Source of the DNA: CAVVNP01 sp963800235
GTDB taxonomy: Bacteria > Actinomycetota > Acidimicrobiia > Acidimicrobiales > Iamiaceae
Assembly: GCA_963800235.1 (NCBI GenBank)
Contig: CAWDAD010000003.1
Span: 620,001 to 684,000 of the forward strand
Reading direction: 5' to 3'
DNA length: 64,000 bases
Below the pieces are notes generated by a model. That model saw nothing but the letters and a program-made list of their open reading frames with translations. It did no database searches and was not told where the DNA came from. Position numbers and translations under genes: made by a program. Of this stretch, positions 1-8,368 are shown piece by piece. Numbering within the stretch: position 1 is the stretch's first letter; the number at the start of each line of letters is the position of its first letter.

Positions 1-729
1 GGCGCCCTGCTGGGGGTGGCGCTCGTCGCCGTCCTCGTCCTCGCCGGCTGCGGGTCGAGCGGCGGGTCGACCAGCTCGTCGGACTCCGCGTCCAGCGCCA
101 TCTCGTCCGGTTCGTCCTCGGGGTCCTCCGCCGGGACCGGCACCGGCGGTGCGTCCGGCACGGGCACCTCGGGCGGCTCGGGCACGACCGGCGGGTCGGG
201 CACGAGCGGGGGCTCGGGCTCCTCCGGCGGGTCCGGTTCGACACCGACCATCAAGAGCTTCACCACGCCCGGCGACATCGACTGCCACAACGGCAACTCG
301 CAGACCTTCTCGGCGTCCTGGTCGACGACCGACGCGGTGAAGGTCACCATCTCCATCGACGGCCCGGGGGTGTACAAGACCTACGGCCCGAGCGGCTCGG
401 ACTCGCTGCCGTTCAACTGCTCGAGCTCGCACACCTTCCTGCTCACCGCGTACGGAGCGGGCGGCAAGACGGCGACCAGGTCGGTCACCCTCCAGCCCCG
501 CAACGTGCAGACGACCAGCACGGGCGGCACCAGCGGCACCTCGGGCTCGACCGGCAGCTCGACAGGTTCGACGAGCGGTTCCACCGGCTCCACCGGGTCG
601 ACCAGTGGGTCCAGCGGCACCGGCGGGTCGACCGGGTCGGCCGGAACCACCGGCTCCACCACGGGCTCGACCAGCGGGTCCACCGGCTCCACCGGCTCCA
701 CCGGGTCGACCGGCACGACCGGCCCGTAG
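1..729 (+). CDS. Ser/Gly/Thr-rich lipoprotein, 5' end outside window
   Basis: The frame is open from the first base, so the true start lies upstream; a GTG at 16 is internal to the hydrophobic stretch. A signal-peptide core ends in a lipobox 'VLAGC' with the lipidated Cys codon at 49-51, so the product should be a membrane-anchored exported lipoprotein. A Ser/Gly/Thr linker of about 60 residues leads to a small central domain (from 'TPTIKSF', about residue 80 to 165) with two Cys ('DIDCHN', 'LPFNCS') that could form a disulfide. The last 70 residues are tandem 'GSTGST'-like repeats. The central domain resembles a beta-sandwich but I do not recognise it. It converges on the DJ-1 gene. Confidence 0.7.
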   Translation, partial: GALLGVALVAVLVLAGCGSSGGSTSSSDSASSAISSGSSSGSSAGTGTGGASGTGTSGGSGTTGGSGTSGGSGSSGGSGSTPTIKSFTTPGDIDCHNGNSQTFSASWSTTDAVKVTISIDGPGVYKTYGPSGSDSLPFNCSSSHTFLLTAYGAGGKTATRSVTLQPRNVQTTSTGGTSGTSGSTGSSTGSTSGSTGSTGSTSGSSGTGGSTGSAGTTGSTTGSTSGSTGSTGSTGSTGTTGP

Positions 730-778
730 CGCCACCGAGGCGACGGGCCGCCGTCCGCACCGCCAGGACCTCGGACCC

Positions 779-1342
779 TCAGCCGGGGTCGGCGCCCCCC
801 TGCTGGAGGGCGTCGACGAGCACCTCGGCGAAGCGATCGACGGCGTCGTGGTTGCGGCCCGAGATCAGCTGCGGCTCCCGCCCGTCGTCGACGACGGCGT
901 CCTCGTCCACGTAGCACCCGCCGGCGTTGACCACGTCGGTCGTGATCTGGTCGGCGCAGGTCAACGTCCTCGCTCGCAGCGCCGCCGCCTCCACCAGGAG
1001 CCACGGGCCGTGGCAGATGGTGGCGACCGGCCTGCCGAGCTCCAGGTAGCGGCGGAGCAGGTTGACCGCGGCGACGTCCTTGCGGAGGGTGTCCGGGCCG
1101 CCGAGGCCGCCCGGCAGCACCAGGCACGAGAACCGCTCCGGGTCGGCGTCCTCGAGGGCGAGCTGGCAGTCGATGAGGTCGCCGGGCTCGATGTAGTGGT
1201 AGCCCCGGACCTGACCGCCGTCCGGGCTGATCACCTCGACCTCGAACCCCGCGTCGGAGAGGGCGTCCCGAGGCGCGGTCACCTCGACCTGCTCGACCCC
1301 GTCTGCGCACAGGATCCCGATCGGCTTCCGCTCCACGCTCAT
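779..1342 (-). CDS. DJ-1/PfpI family protein
   Basis: A 187-residue single-domain protein of the class I glutamine-amidotransferase-like fold. The nucleophile elbow is 'ATICHGPW' with Cys110 followed by His111, and a conserved acidic residue is near Glu17 ('DGVEQVE'). 'LVLPGGLGGPD' at about 75-84 is the usual glycine loop. The family includes intracellular proteases, chaperones and glyoxalase- or deglycase-like enzymes; the exact activity cannot be read from sequence. The start is the ATG at 1342. It is divergent from the GAF-ANTAR gene across 141 bp. Confidence 0.88.
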   Translation of the reverse strand: MSVERKPIGILCADGVEQVEVTAPRDALSDAGFEVEVISPDGGQVRGYHYIEPGDLIDCQLALEDADPERFSCLVLPGGLGGPDTLRKDVAAVNLLRRYLELGRPVATICHGPWLLVEAAALRARTLTCADQITTDVVNAGGCYVDEDAVVDDGREPQLISGRNHDAVDRFAEVLVDALQQGGADPG

Positions 1343-1472
1343 CGCTCTCTCCTCCGTTGGCTGGTCGTCCTGTCGGTGGCCCTGCAGACCCAGCTACCCG
1401 CCGAGGGCGGCGCACAACATCCCGCCGGGGCGCCCGGCCGCTCGCGGCTGGAACACCCGAATCGGGACCGGA

Positions 1473-1478
1473 TATCTT
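1473..1478 (+). promoter_or_regulatory. -10-like box TATCTT, possible leaderless start
   Basis: TATCTT fits the actinobacterial TANNNT -10 pattern and lies five bases before the GTG at 1484, so transcription could start at or within a base or two of the start codon. No good -35 is visible. No Shine-Dalgarno sequence precedes this GTG. Confidence 0.35.
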
Positions 1479-1483
1479 GACCG

Positions 1484-2245
1484 GTGGTACAGACCACGTG
1501 CCGTGTCGGGTCGGCTGCGACGTCGGGCAGCCGTCGTTCACCGGAGGAAGCGGAGTTGGTCCGAGCCGAGCGGCAGTTCGCGGGATGGCAGTTCGCCATC
1601 ACGGCGCTGACCGACGCGGGCGCGCCGATGGCGACCGCCCAGGTCGTCACCGCCGACGGCGCGCTGGTCCTGACCGCCCACCGCGGCCTCGGTGGGCCGT
1701 TCCTCGACCACTTCGCGCTGATCGATCCCGGCCGGGGTCATCGGACCGGCTGCCTGGAGGCGGCCCGTCGGCGGCGTCTGGTCGTCAGCGACGACACCGC
1801 CCTCGGCCGGCGGTTCGACGACGCCACCCGGGCCGTGCTGCGCGACGAAGGGGTCCGGTCGAGCTTCTCCTCGCCGGTGATCTCCGGGGACGAGCTCGTC
1901 GGGGTCGTCTCGGCCCACTTCCGCTCGCCGCTGCCGCCCCACCCCGAACGCATCACGTCGGTCGCCGGCGCGGTCGGATCGCTGGTCGGGCTGGGCCTGG
2001 AGCACGCCGACCGGCGCGAGCGGCTCGAGGAGCTGGTCGACGACCTCGAGCGGGCCCTCGAGTCGCGAGACCTCATCGGGCAGGCCAAGGGCGTGCTCAT
2101 GGCCCGCCACAAGCTGACCGCCGACGAGGCCTTCGACCTCCTGCGGGCGGCGTCGAACCACCGGAACGAGAAGCTGCGCGACGTCGCCGAGCAGGTGGCC
2201 CGCACCGGCACCCTCGGGCTCGGCACGTCGTCGCCGAGCGGCTGA
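1484..2245 (+). CDS. GAF and ANTAR domain regulator
   Basis: A 253-residue protein with an N-terminal GAF-type sensor domain (about 25-180) and a C-terminal ANTAR RNA-binding domain (about 190-240, 'RDLIGQAKGVLMAR' then 'ADEAFDLLRAAS'). ANTAR proteins act as transcription antiterminators by binding paired hairpins in target leaders; this GAF-ANTAR layout is common in actinobacteria. The GAF ligand is unknown. The GTG at 1484 is chosen because it gives the natural length and follows a -10-like box directly. The next gene follows 84 bp later. Confidence 0.88.
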   Translation: MVQTTCRVGSAATSGSRRSPEEAELVRAERQFAGWQFAITALTDAGAPMATAQVVTADGALVLTAHRGLGGPFLDHFALIDPGRGHRTGCLEAARRRRLVVSDDTALGRRFDDATRAVLRDEGVRSSFSSPVISGDELVGVVSAHFRSPLPPHPERITSVAGAVGSLVGLGLEHADRRERLEELVDDLERALESRDLIGQAKGVLMARHKLTADEAFDLLRAASNHRNEKLRDVAEQVARTGTLGLGTSSPSG

Positions 2246-2329
2246 CCGCACCGCTCGTGACCCTCGGAGCGGTGAGGTCTGGTCGGGCTGCGGGGGTTCG
2301 GAGACGCCCGCTCCGGGTAGCGCCTGGCG

Positions 2330-3004
2330 GTGAGCCCGCCATCCGCCCATGATCGACACCGCGCCGTCGTCGCCGCCCTGCTCGACCGCCACGGCCGGAC
2401 CTACGCGTCCGAGGCGGGCATCCGCCTGTCCCGCAACACGCCCGCTCCCCTCTTCCAGCTGCTCTGCCTCTCCCTGCTGGCGAGCGCCCGCATCGGCGCC
2501 GAGCTGGCCATGGGCGCCGCACGAGCGCTGGTCGACGACGGTCTGACGACGCCCGCCGCCATGGCCGACTCGACCTGGGAGCACCGGACCTCGGTGCTCA
2601 ACCACGCCGGGTACGCCCGCTACGACGAGAGCACGTCGCGTTACCTCGGGGCGACCGCCGACGCCCTCCTCGACCGCTACGACGGTGACCTGCGGCGACT
2701 GCGCGATCGGTCCGGGCGGAGCCGTGACGAGGAGCACCGCCTGCTCACGGAGTTCACCGGCATCGGCGACGTCGGGGCGGACCTGTTCCTTCGCGAGGTG
2801 CAGGCGGTGTGGGACGAGGTCGCGCCGTTCGTCGACGACCGAGCGGCCGACTCGGCCGGGGCCCTCGGCCTTCCCCACACCGGTCGCGGCCTGCGCGGCC
2901 TCGTCCCGGACGACGCCGCCATGGCCGAGCTCGCCGCCGCCCTCGTCCGCTGCGGCCTCGAGGGAGATTCCGAGTCCGTCCGGGCGGCCGCCCGGGACCG
3001 CTGA
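2330..3004 (+). CDS. HhH-GPD-like endonuclease III-related protein
   Basis: A 224-residue, largely helical protein with a helix-hairpin-helix-like segment 'FTGIGDVGADLFLREVQ' at about 143-160 followed by 'WDEVAPFVDDRA'. This pattern occurs in a group of actinobacterial proteins related to endonuclease III and HhH-GPD glycosylases. The catalytic Lys and Asp of true EndoIII and an iron-sulfur cluster motif are not evident, so glycosylase activity is uncertain. The start is the GTG at 2330; an ATG at 2349 belongs to another frame. Confidence 0.6.
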   Translation: MSPPSAHDRHRAVVAALLDRHGRTYASEAGIRLSRNTPAPLFQLLCLSLLASARIGAELAMGAARALVDDGLTTPAAMADSTWEHRTSVLNHAGYARYDESTSRYLGATADALLDRYDGDLRRLRDRSGRSRDEEHRLLTEFTGIGDVGADLFLREVQAVWDEVAPFVDDRAADSAGALGLPHTGRGLRGLVPDDAAMAELAAALVRCGLEGDSESVRAAARDR

Positions 3005-3086
3005 GCCGGGTCGATCTCCGGCTCCGACCCCGAGCCCGGCTGCTCGTGAGCGCGGGATGCTCGGGGTCGGACCGGCCCGTCGACCG

Positions 3087-3653
3087 TCAGTAGCCGGTCG
3101 AACCGGATCCGGTCGAGGTGGGGACGGTCGAACCGCTGTCGGAGGAGGCCGACGGCACCCGGACCACGTGCCAGACACCGCCGAAGCTGGCGATCCCCTC
3201 GCCGTTGGCGTCCGCCCGGCTCTGGTCCTTGACGAAGGTGTACAGGGGCAGCCCGTGCACCGCCACCAGCTGCTGACCGCCGGAGCCCTGCACGACGCCG
3301 AGGTCCCCGACCCCGGACGCCCCCGTCGGGGCTCGGACGCCGGCCGGGAGGACCAGGGGTGGCCACACCGCCTGGCAGTCCGCCCCGCACTCGACCGGTC
3401 GGCCGCCGTTGGTGAGGGTGTACAGCGTCCGGCCCTCCTGATCGGCCAGGATCGTGCCCAGCTTCGCATCCGCCTTGGTCGTGACCAGCGGAGCGGACCC
3501 GCCGGCGGCGCCCGAGTCGGTCGAGGACGCGGCCGCGGAGCTGCCCGACCCCGACGAGCTCCCGCACGAGGCGAGGAGCCCGGTGAGGGCGACGAGCAGG
3601 AGGGCGGCGGCCGGGAGGGTGACGGCGCGGCGTCGGGCAGATCGGTGCGACAT
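3087..3653 (-). CDS. Secreted repeat lipoprotein (YxFxxD type)
   Basis: A 188-residue lipoprotein: basic N-terminus, hydrophobic core and lipobox 'LLASC', then a Ser/Gly linker. Two copies of the secreted-repeat motif found in COG4315 proteins follow: 'GRTLYTLTN...CGADCQAVWPPL' and 'GLPLYTFVKDQSRAD...GVWHVV', with a CxxxC pair. In actinobacteria such proteins often sit beside ECF sigma/anti-sigma pairs. Here the gene starts 38 bp after the anti-sigma stop and is probably the last gene of that operon. The start is the ATG at 3653; the open frame upstream has no coding character. Confidence 0.82.
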   Translation of the reverse strand: MSHRSARRRAVTLPAAALLLVALTGLLASCGSSSGSGSSAAASSTDSGAAGGSAPLVTTKADAKLGTILADQEGRTLYTLTNGGRPVECGADCQAVWPPLVLPAGVRAPTGASGVGDLGVVQGSGGQQLVAVHGLPLYTFVKDQSRADANGEGIASFGGVWHVVRVPSASSDSGSTVPTSTGSGSTGY

Positions 3654-3691
3654 GCCAGGGACTACGGACCAGGGGCGGCGAGGGATTGCCG

Positions 3692-4405
3692 TCAGGTCCG
3701 AAGCGTCGCCGAGCACAGCGCGCGCCCGCCCTCGTCCAGCAGCGTCACCGACCGGACCGATCGCGCGTCGAAGGTGGTCACGGTGCCCCAGGAGGCCTGC
3801 GGCCGGTCGAGCACCACCGGACCGACGTCGGCGGTGCCACCTCCGGCGAAGGTGACGCGGAGGCGGTACCCCGGGCCCGACCCCTCCTCGGCGACCAGCC
3901 GCCACGTCGGCAGGGCGATGAACAGGGCGTCGGGCTGACCGGTGAGCACCACCCGGCCGACGACCCGCCCGTCGGCGGTCGACATGGCGGCGGTGCGGAC
4001 CTGCTCGGCGCCGGAGACGGCTCGCGACGGCCCACCGCCGGACCCCACGCCGACGACCAGCGCGGCGACCGCCAGCAGGGCGGCGACCGCGGCGGCCGCG
4101 AGCAACGGTCCGGACCGCCGACGCCACCTTCTGACGAACGCCGCACCTCGGGTGACGGGCTCGGCGGCACCGGCCTCGCTCCGGAGCCGCTCGATCACCG
4201 CCGTCTCGAAGCCGACCGGCGGTTCGGCCTGCGGACCGATCACGAGCAGCGCGTCGACCGCGCCGGCCAGGTCGTCGACCACGCCACGACAGCGGGGGCA
4301 CGCGGCCAGGTGGGCCAGGCCATCGGCCCGGTCGCGGCCCGAGACGGCGCCGAGGGCCAGCTCGGGGGTCATGGCCCGCACGTCGGCACAGGTCCGGTCC
4401 GTCAT
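3692..4405 (-). CDS. Anti-sigma factor with zinc-binding N-terminus
   Basis: A 237-residue membrane anti-sigma factor. The N-terminus has the zinc-binding anti-sigma signature H-x3-C-x2-C (His32, Cys36, Cys39 in 'AHLAACPRCRG'), then a basic stretch and one transmembrane helix at about 100-120. The exported C-terminal domain (about 135-237) resembles the RskA/anti-sigma-K C-terminal domain. Its ATG overlaps the sigma-factor stop by four bases, so it should bind that sigma factor and hold it at the membrane until a signal triggers release. The inducing signal is unknown. Confidence 0.86.
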   Translation of the reverse strand: MTDRTCADVRAMTPELALGAVSGRDRADGLAHLAACPRCRGVVDDLAGAVDALLVIGPQAEPPVGFETAVIERLRSEAGAAEPVTRGAAFVRRWRRRSGPLLAAAAVAALLAVAALVVGVGSGGGPSRAVSGAEQVRTAAMSTADGRVVGRVVLTGQPDALFIALPTWRLVAEEGSGPGYRLRVTFAGGGTADVGPVVLDRPQASWGTVTTFDARSVRSVTLLDEGGRALCSATLRT

Positions 4406-4965
4406 CGCTGCGGTCCCCGATCGGCGCCGGCCAGCGCTTCCCGCACCCGTCGCAGGCCGTCGCGGATGCGCGTCTTGGCGGTCCCGATCGGGATGTCGTC
4501 GAGGTCGGCGACCTCACGGGCGGTTCGGCCGCCGAACGCGGCCAGCAGCACCGCCCGCCGCTGGACGAGGGGGAGCGACGCGAGGGCGGCGGTGACGCGG
4601 GCCATGTCGTCGTCGACCACGGCGGCGACCTCGGGTGATCCGAGATCGGACTCCAGCTCGACCACGGCGCGCTCCAGGGCCGCCGTCGGCCGCGAGCCCC
4701 GGGCCCGGACGGCGTCGATCGCCAGGTTGCGGGTGATGGTCAGGACCCATGCCGCCACCGAGCCCCGGCGGGCGTCGTAGGTGCCGGCGCTGCGCCAGAC
4801 CCGCACGAACGCCTCCTGGGCCACGTCCTCGGCCAGGGCGCCGTCGCCCACCACCGACCGCGCCAGCCCGAAGACCCGACGTTGGTAGCGGCGCACGAAG
4901 GCGGCGGTGGCGTCGGCGTCACCGGCCGACACGCCGGCCAGCAGCGAGTCGTCCGACGGCTTCAC
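4402..4965 (-). CDS. ECF RNA polymerase sigma factor
   Basis: An extracytoplasmic-function sigma factor of about 187 residues. Region 2 contains 'FVRRYQRRVFGLARSVVGD' and 'AEDVAQEAFVRVWRSAGTYD'; region 4 contains 'LASLPLVQRRAVLLAAFGGRTAREVADL' and 'IGTAKTRIRDGLRRVREAL'. The frame is open back to an ATG at 5145, but that would overlap the next gene and adds a low-complexity Arg/Ala tail, so the GTG at 4965 is preferred. It is the first gene of a sigma, anti-sigma and lipoprotein operon and probably autoregulates it. Confidence 0.87.
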   Translation of the reverse strand: MKPSDDSLLAGVSAGDADATAAFVRRYQRRVFGLARSVVGDGALAEDVAQEAFVRVWRSAGTYDARRGSVAAWVLTITRNLAIDAVRARGSRPTAALERAVVELESDLGSPEVAAVVDDDMARVTAALASLPLVQRRAVLLAAFGGRTAREVADLDDIPIGTAKTRIRDGLRRVREALAGADRGPQR

Positions 4966-5110
4966 CCCCGGGGTTACGGGCGCGGCCGCCGGAGGGATTG
5001 CCGCCTCGGGGACGGACGCCCCTCGGGAGGCACGACGGCTCCCGTCCCGCCACCCGCCGACGGTCCGGGCCGGCCCACGCACCGTTCGGGACGCTACGCC
5101 TCGTGCTCGG

Positions 5111-5566
5111 TCACCGTCGGTCGCGCCGCCTCGCGTAGCGGTCACGGGCCTCGCGCTCGTCGAAGCCGACGATGGTCAGGGCGACCTCACGACCGGCGCG
5201 ACGGAGCGCCTCGACCCGGTGGTTGCCGTCCTCGAGCACGAGGTGGTCACCGCGATGGGTGGCGATCGAGGGTGGAGGCTCGTGGCCGGCGCGGATGCGA
5301 CGGGCCAGGTCGTCGACGTCGTCCCGCCAGTCGTCCTCGTCCACCGCCTGCTGCACCGGCGCCCCCGGGGGCCCAGCCAGGCGGTGGAGCTCGTCGAGGG
5401 GCACCGCCGTGGGGCCGTACCACCAGAGGTAGCGCTGCCGCAGCTGGGCGGCGAGCTCGGCGTTGTCGCTCCCCGGTGAGGCGAGGAACCTCGACACCCA
5501 CCCCGCCAGATCGTCGCGCTCCGCCGCGGCGCGGGCCCCGTCCGGCGAGAAGTCGTCATCGCTCAT
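5111..5566 (-). CDS. ParB-like nuclease domain protein
   Basis: A 151-residue protein whose C-terminal half contains 'GDHLVLEDGNHRVEALRRAGR', the ParB/sulfiredoxin-type motif G-x-H-R that binds nucleotide or phosphate. The N-terminal half is helical ('LAGWVSRFLASPG', 'ELAAQLRQRYLWWYG'). This is a stand-alone domain without a partner ParA or helix-turn-helix, so chromosome partitioning is unlikely; an NTPase- or transferase-like role is possible. The start is the ATG at 5566; the frame upstream has non-coding character and overlaps the divergent phosphatase gene. Confidence 0.68.
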   Translation of the reverse strand: MSDDDFSPDGARAAAERDDLAGWVSRFLASPGSDNAELAAQLRQRYLWWYGPTAVPLDELHRLAGPPGAPVQQAVDEDDWRDDVDDLARRIRAGHEPPPSIATHRGDHLVLEDGNHRVEALRRAGREVALTIVGFDEREARDRYARRRDRR

Positions 5567-5720
5567 GACCTCCGGTCTCACCGGCGGGGCCGAGGCCACA
5601 CAACAACGTCCGAGCACCTCCCGGCAGGGCGGTCGCCCGGTTCGACCGCCAGCGGTGCTCGTGGGCGTCGACGACCCGCCGGGTGGACCTGGGAGCACCC
5701 TGCGGTGGCACCATCGTCGG

Positions 5721-6350
5721 GTGCAGCTGATCCTCGTCCGCCACGGCGACGCCCACGCCGGGTTCACCGGTCCGGTGGCCGGCCCGACCGGTTGCCAGGG
5801 GCTGACCCCGCTCGGACGACGACAGGCGGAGCTCCTCGGCGACCACCTCGCGGCGACGCAGCGGATCCGGGCCGATGTGCTGGTGGCCAGCGTGCTGCCC
5901 CGAGCCATCGAGACCGCCACGATCATCGCCCCGGCCCTGGGTCTCCCGGTCGCCGACCAGGACTGCGACCTCTGCGAGATCCACACCGGCGTGGCCGACG
6001 GGCTGGACTGGACCGAGTTCAACCGCCGCTTCGGCTCGTTCGACATGGAGGCCGAACCCGACCGTCGCTTCGCGCCCGGTGGCGACAGCTGGAACAGCTT
6101 CCACGAACGGGTCCGTTCGGCCCTCGAGCGCCTCGCCCGGGACCACGCCGGCCGGACCGTCGTGGCGGTGTGCCACGCCGGGGTGATCATGGCGTCGATG
6201 CGACTGCTGCTCGGCATCGCGGACCCGGCCACCAGCGCCCACCTCCGGCCGACCAACACGGGCCTCACCGAGTGGCACCACGACGACGAGCAGGGGAGGT
6301 GGAAGCTCGCCTCCTACAACGAGGCCGAGCACCTCCTCCCGCTCCGATGA
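5721..6350 (+). CDS. Histidine phosphatase family protein
   Basis: A 209-residue phosphoglycerate-mutase-like phosphatase. The catalytic 'LVRHGDAH' places the phospho-accepting His at residue 8; 'LPRAIETA' supplies the conserved Arg; 'VAVCHAGVIM' supplies the second His (152). Substrates in this family range from phosphoglycerate and sugar phosphates to cobalamin intermediates, and nothing here selects one. The GTG at 5721 is used because the active-site His must lie close to the N-terminus. The stop overlaps the ATG of the membrane-protein gene (ATGA), implying translational coupling. Confidence 0.87.
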   Translation: MQLILVRHGDAHAGFTGPVAGPTGCQGLTPLGRRQAELLGDHLAATQRIRADVLVASVLPRAIETATIIAPALGLPVADQDCDLCEIHTGVADGLDWTEFNRRFGSFDMEAEPDRRFAPGGDSWNSFHERVRSALERLARDHAGRTVVAVCHAGVIMASMRLLLGIADPATSAHLRPTNTGLTEWHHDDEQGRWKLASYNEAEHLLPLR

Positions 6351-7342
6351 GCGCCGGGGTGGGCCGCCTGGTCGCCGCCGTCGACGGTTGGCAGCGGCGC
6401 AACCGCGTCGCCGGACCGACCTACGGCGTGGTCAAGAAGTTCGGGGACGACGACGCCAACCTGTTCGTGGTCGCGCTGGGCTGGTACGGGTTCACCGCCA
6501 TCTACCCGCTGATCCTGGTGGTGGTCACCATCCTCGGCTACATCGGCGTCGAGTCGCTGGGGAAGGGCGTGGTCGACACCCTGCACCAGTTCCCGGTCAT
6601 CGGCCAGCAGTTCAACCCGGCGGCGGGGAGCGCCAACCTCCACGGCAGCATCCCGGCGCTGGTGGTCGGCCTGGTGGGGCTGGTCTACGGCGCCCAGGGC
6701 GTCACCCAGGTCGCCCAGCAGGCGGCCGGCCGGGTGTGGAACCAGCCGCCGACCGAGGTGCCGGGGTTCGTGCCCCGGCTGGTGCGGAGCCTGGCCGCCC
6801 TGGCCACCATCGGCGGCGCCTTCCTCCTCAACGCCTTCGCCTCGTCGCTGGCCGCCGGGATCGGTCGACCGCTGTGGGCCCGCATCCTGATCGTCGTCGG
6901 GATGCTGGTGGTGAACACCGGCCTCTACCTGCTGTCGTTCCGCATCCTGACCGCCGTCGACGTCGGGGTGCGCCAGCTGGTGCCGGGCGCGGTGCTGGCG
7001 TCGGTCGGCTTCACCGTGCTCATCACCGTCGGGGCCGGACTGGTGCAGCACCAGCTCCGCCACAGCAGCGCGACCTACGGGGCGCTCGGATCGGTGATCG
7101 GCGTGGTCACCTTCCTGCTGCTGCTGGCCAAGATCACCATGTACGCCCTCGAGCTGAACCCGGTGCTGGCCCGCGGGCTGTGGCCCCGAGGTCTGACGGC
7201 CGACACCCCGACCGAGGCCGACGAGCAGGTGCTGCGCGACCGGGCCAAGGAGGCGCGGGCCCGCGACGACGAGCGCATCGGGGTCGGGTTCGGCGACGAC
7301 GCGCCCGACGAGGCCGCCGCCGACGCCCGACACGACTCCTAG
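6347..7342 (+). CDS. YihY/virulence factor BrkB family membrane protein
   Basis: A 331-residue inner-membrane protein with about six hydrophobic helices (for example 'FVVALGWYGFTAIYPLILVVVTILGYIG', split by short loops) and a charged cytoplasmic tail after about residue 280. The early segment 'FGDDDANLFVVALGWYGFTAIYPL' is characteristic of the YihY/BrkB family, once misnamed ribonuclease BN. Function is unproven; transport or envelope homeostasis is proposed for the family. It overlaps the phosphatase gene by four bases and is co-transcribed with it. Confidence 0.84.
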   Translation: MSAGVGRLVAAVDGWQRRNRVAGPTYGVVKKFGDDDANLFVVALGWYGFTAIYPLILVVVTILGYIGVESLGKGVVDTLHQFPVIGQQFNPAAGSANLHGSIPALVVGLVGLVYGAQGVTQVAQQAAGRVWNQPPTEVPGFVPRLVRSLAALATIGGAFLLNAFASSLAAGIGRPLWARILIVVGMLVVNTGLYLLSFRILTAVDVGVRQLVPGAVLASVGFTVLITVGAGLVQHQLRHSSATYGALGSVIGVVTFLLLLAKITMYALELNPVLARGLWPRGLTADTPTEADEQVLRDRAKEARARDDERIGVGFGDDAPDEAAADARHDS

Positions 7343-7471
7343 GGCGCGGCCGAGATCTTCCGACGGGTGGGCGACGAGTGGGAGCGGGCGCATCGACGCG
7401 CAGATCCGTTGGTGGACTTCCGCTCACTCCCCGAGGCGGCACGGCTGTGGAGCAGCCCGGCTGTCACGGGC

Positions 7472-8002
7472 TCAGAACCGCCAACGCATCGAGCCCGGCG
7501 TGTCCTCGGCGGTGCCGACTGCGGTTGCGGTGCGGGGCCTGAGCTCGTAGACGCGCCACGGCGGCGGACCGAGCGTCGGGGCGTTGAACGGCGCCGTGAT
7601 GCCGGTTCCCGAGTCGTCGGGTTCAGCGGGCCAGCCGCTCTTCGCCCACAGCGCCGCGGTCACGGCCACGATCTTCGGGTCGGTGACGTGCTGCGCCTCC
7701 CCCGCGACCATCACGTCGAAGCCCTTCGTGGCGACGCTCATCGCGCATCGCGGGTCGCGGGCGATGTTCCGCGCCTTGCGCGTGCGCTCACCGGTCTGGA
7801 ACCAGCCGCGGCCGGCGTGCCAGAGCGCACCCACGCTCGTGACGTGCGGGCTGCCGTCCTCGTCGAGGGTCGTGAGCCAGAAGGTCGAGCGGTCCGGCGA
7901 GCGGGGATCGTCGTGCGTCAACAGGTCGGCGAGCTGCGCTTCGACGAGCGACCATTCGATGGCCGGCAGGCCGTCGGCGGCTCCGAGGTTCGTTGCGTCC
8001 AT
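7472..8002 (-). CDS. Pyridoxamine 5'-phosphate oxidase family protein
   Basis: A 176-residue split-barrel flavin-binding protein of the PPOX superfamily: 'STFWLTTLDEDGSPHVTSVGALWHAGRGWFQTG', 'RTRKARNIARDPRCAMSVA' and a closing 'WRVYELRPRTATAV'. In actinobacteria many such proteins bind F420 or FMN rather than making pyridoxal phosphate, so a general reductase role is as likely as PNPOx. The start is the ATG at 8002. It is monocistronic between a convergent membrane-protein gene and the tRNA-Thr gene. Confidence 0.85.
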   Translation of the reverse strand: MDATNLGAADGLPAIEWSLVEAQLADLLTHDDPRSPDRSTFWLTTLDEDGSPHVTSVGALWHAGRGWFQTGERTRKARNIARDPRCAMSVATKGFDVMVAGEAQHVTDPKIVAVTAALWAKSGWPAEPDDSGTGITAPFNAPTLGPPPWRVYELRPRTATAVGTAEDTPGSMRWRF

Positions 8003-8231
8003 GGCTGTTGAGACCGTACGCCTGCCCGAAACTCATCGCTCCACCGTCGCTGGCGGAGCTGTCGTGACGTGAACCGGCTCGGAACCCGCAGCACCGGGCT
8101 CGAGCGCGCCCGACAGTCCCATCGGCGCGCCGTGAGCCGGGTCCCAGGACGCGTCCTGACGCCAGGCACGGTCCGATGCCTACGCTTGCACCCTCCGCCG
8201 CTCGAGGTCCTGTCGCCTTGCGCGCCGGCCC

Positions 8232-8305
8232 GCCCGGGTAGCTCAGCTGGTCAGAGCAGGCGCCTTGTAAGCGTCAGGTCGTCGGTTCGACTCCGACCTC
8301 GGGCT
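8232..8305 (+). tRNA. tRNA-Thr (anticodon TGT)
   Basis: A complete cloverleaf can be folded. Acceptor 8232-8238 pairs with 8298-8304 (one G-T pair). D stem 8241-8244 pairs with 8254-8257. Anticodon stem 8259-8263 pairs with 8271-8275 around loop CTTGTAA, giving anticodon TGT at 8266-8268, which reads threonine ACA. T stem 8281-8285 pairs with 8293-8297 around loop TTCGACT. The discriminator base is T and no CCA is encoded. A weak -10-like TACGCT lies at 8181-8186. Confidence 0.95.
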
Positions 8306-8311
8306 CGACCG

Positions 8312-8336
8312 GGATCCCTTGTGCGACAAGGGATCC
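8312..8336 (+). terminator. Hairpin directly after tRNA-Thr
   Basis: A perfect 11-bp inverted repeat (8312-8322 and 8326-8336, each arm starting or ending in GGATCC) encloses a three-base loop GCG, seven bases after the tRNA. There is no T-run, so it may act as a terminator without a U-tract or as a processing signal for the tRNA 3' end. Confidence 0.5.
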
Positions 8337-8368
8337 GAGGGTCGTCGAGGTGGCAGGAGAGGACGCTG

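Noticed and set aside
381..1541. Long minus-strand open frame of 386 codons opposite the Ser/Gly-rich lipoprotein and DJ-1 gene
   Set aside because: It is Arg/Pro-rich, antisense to a repeat-coding region and overlaps the well-supported DJ-1 gene; a shadow of high GC third positions.
4402..5145. Longer ECF sigma factor starting at ATG 5145
   Set aside because: The extra 60 residues are low complexity and overlap the end of the ParB-like gene; the GTG at 4965 gives a normal ECF length.
8069..8368. Upstream in-frame extension of the SRPBCC-like gene
   Set aside because: It would be translated through the tRNA-Thr gene and its hairpin.
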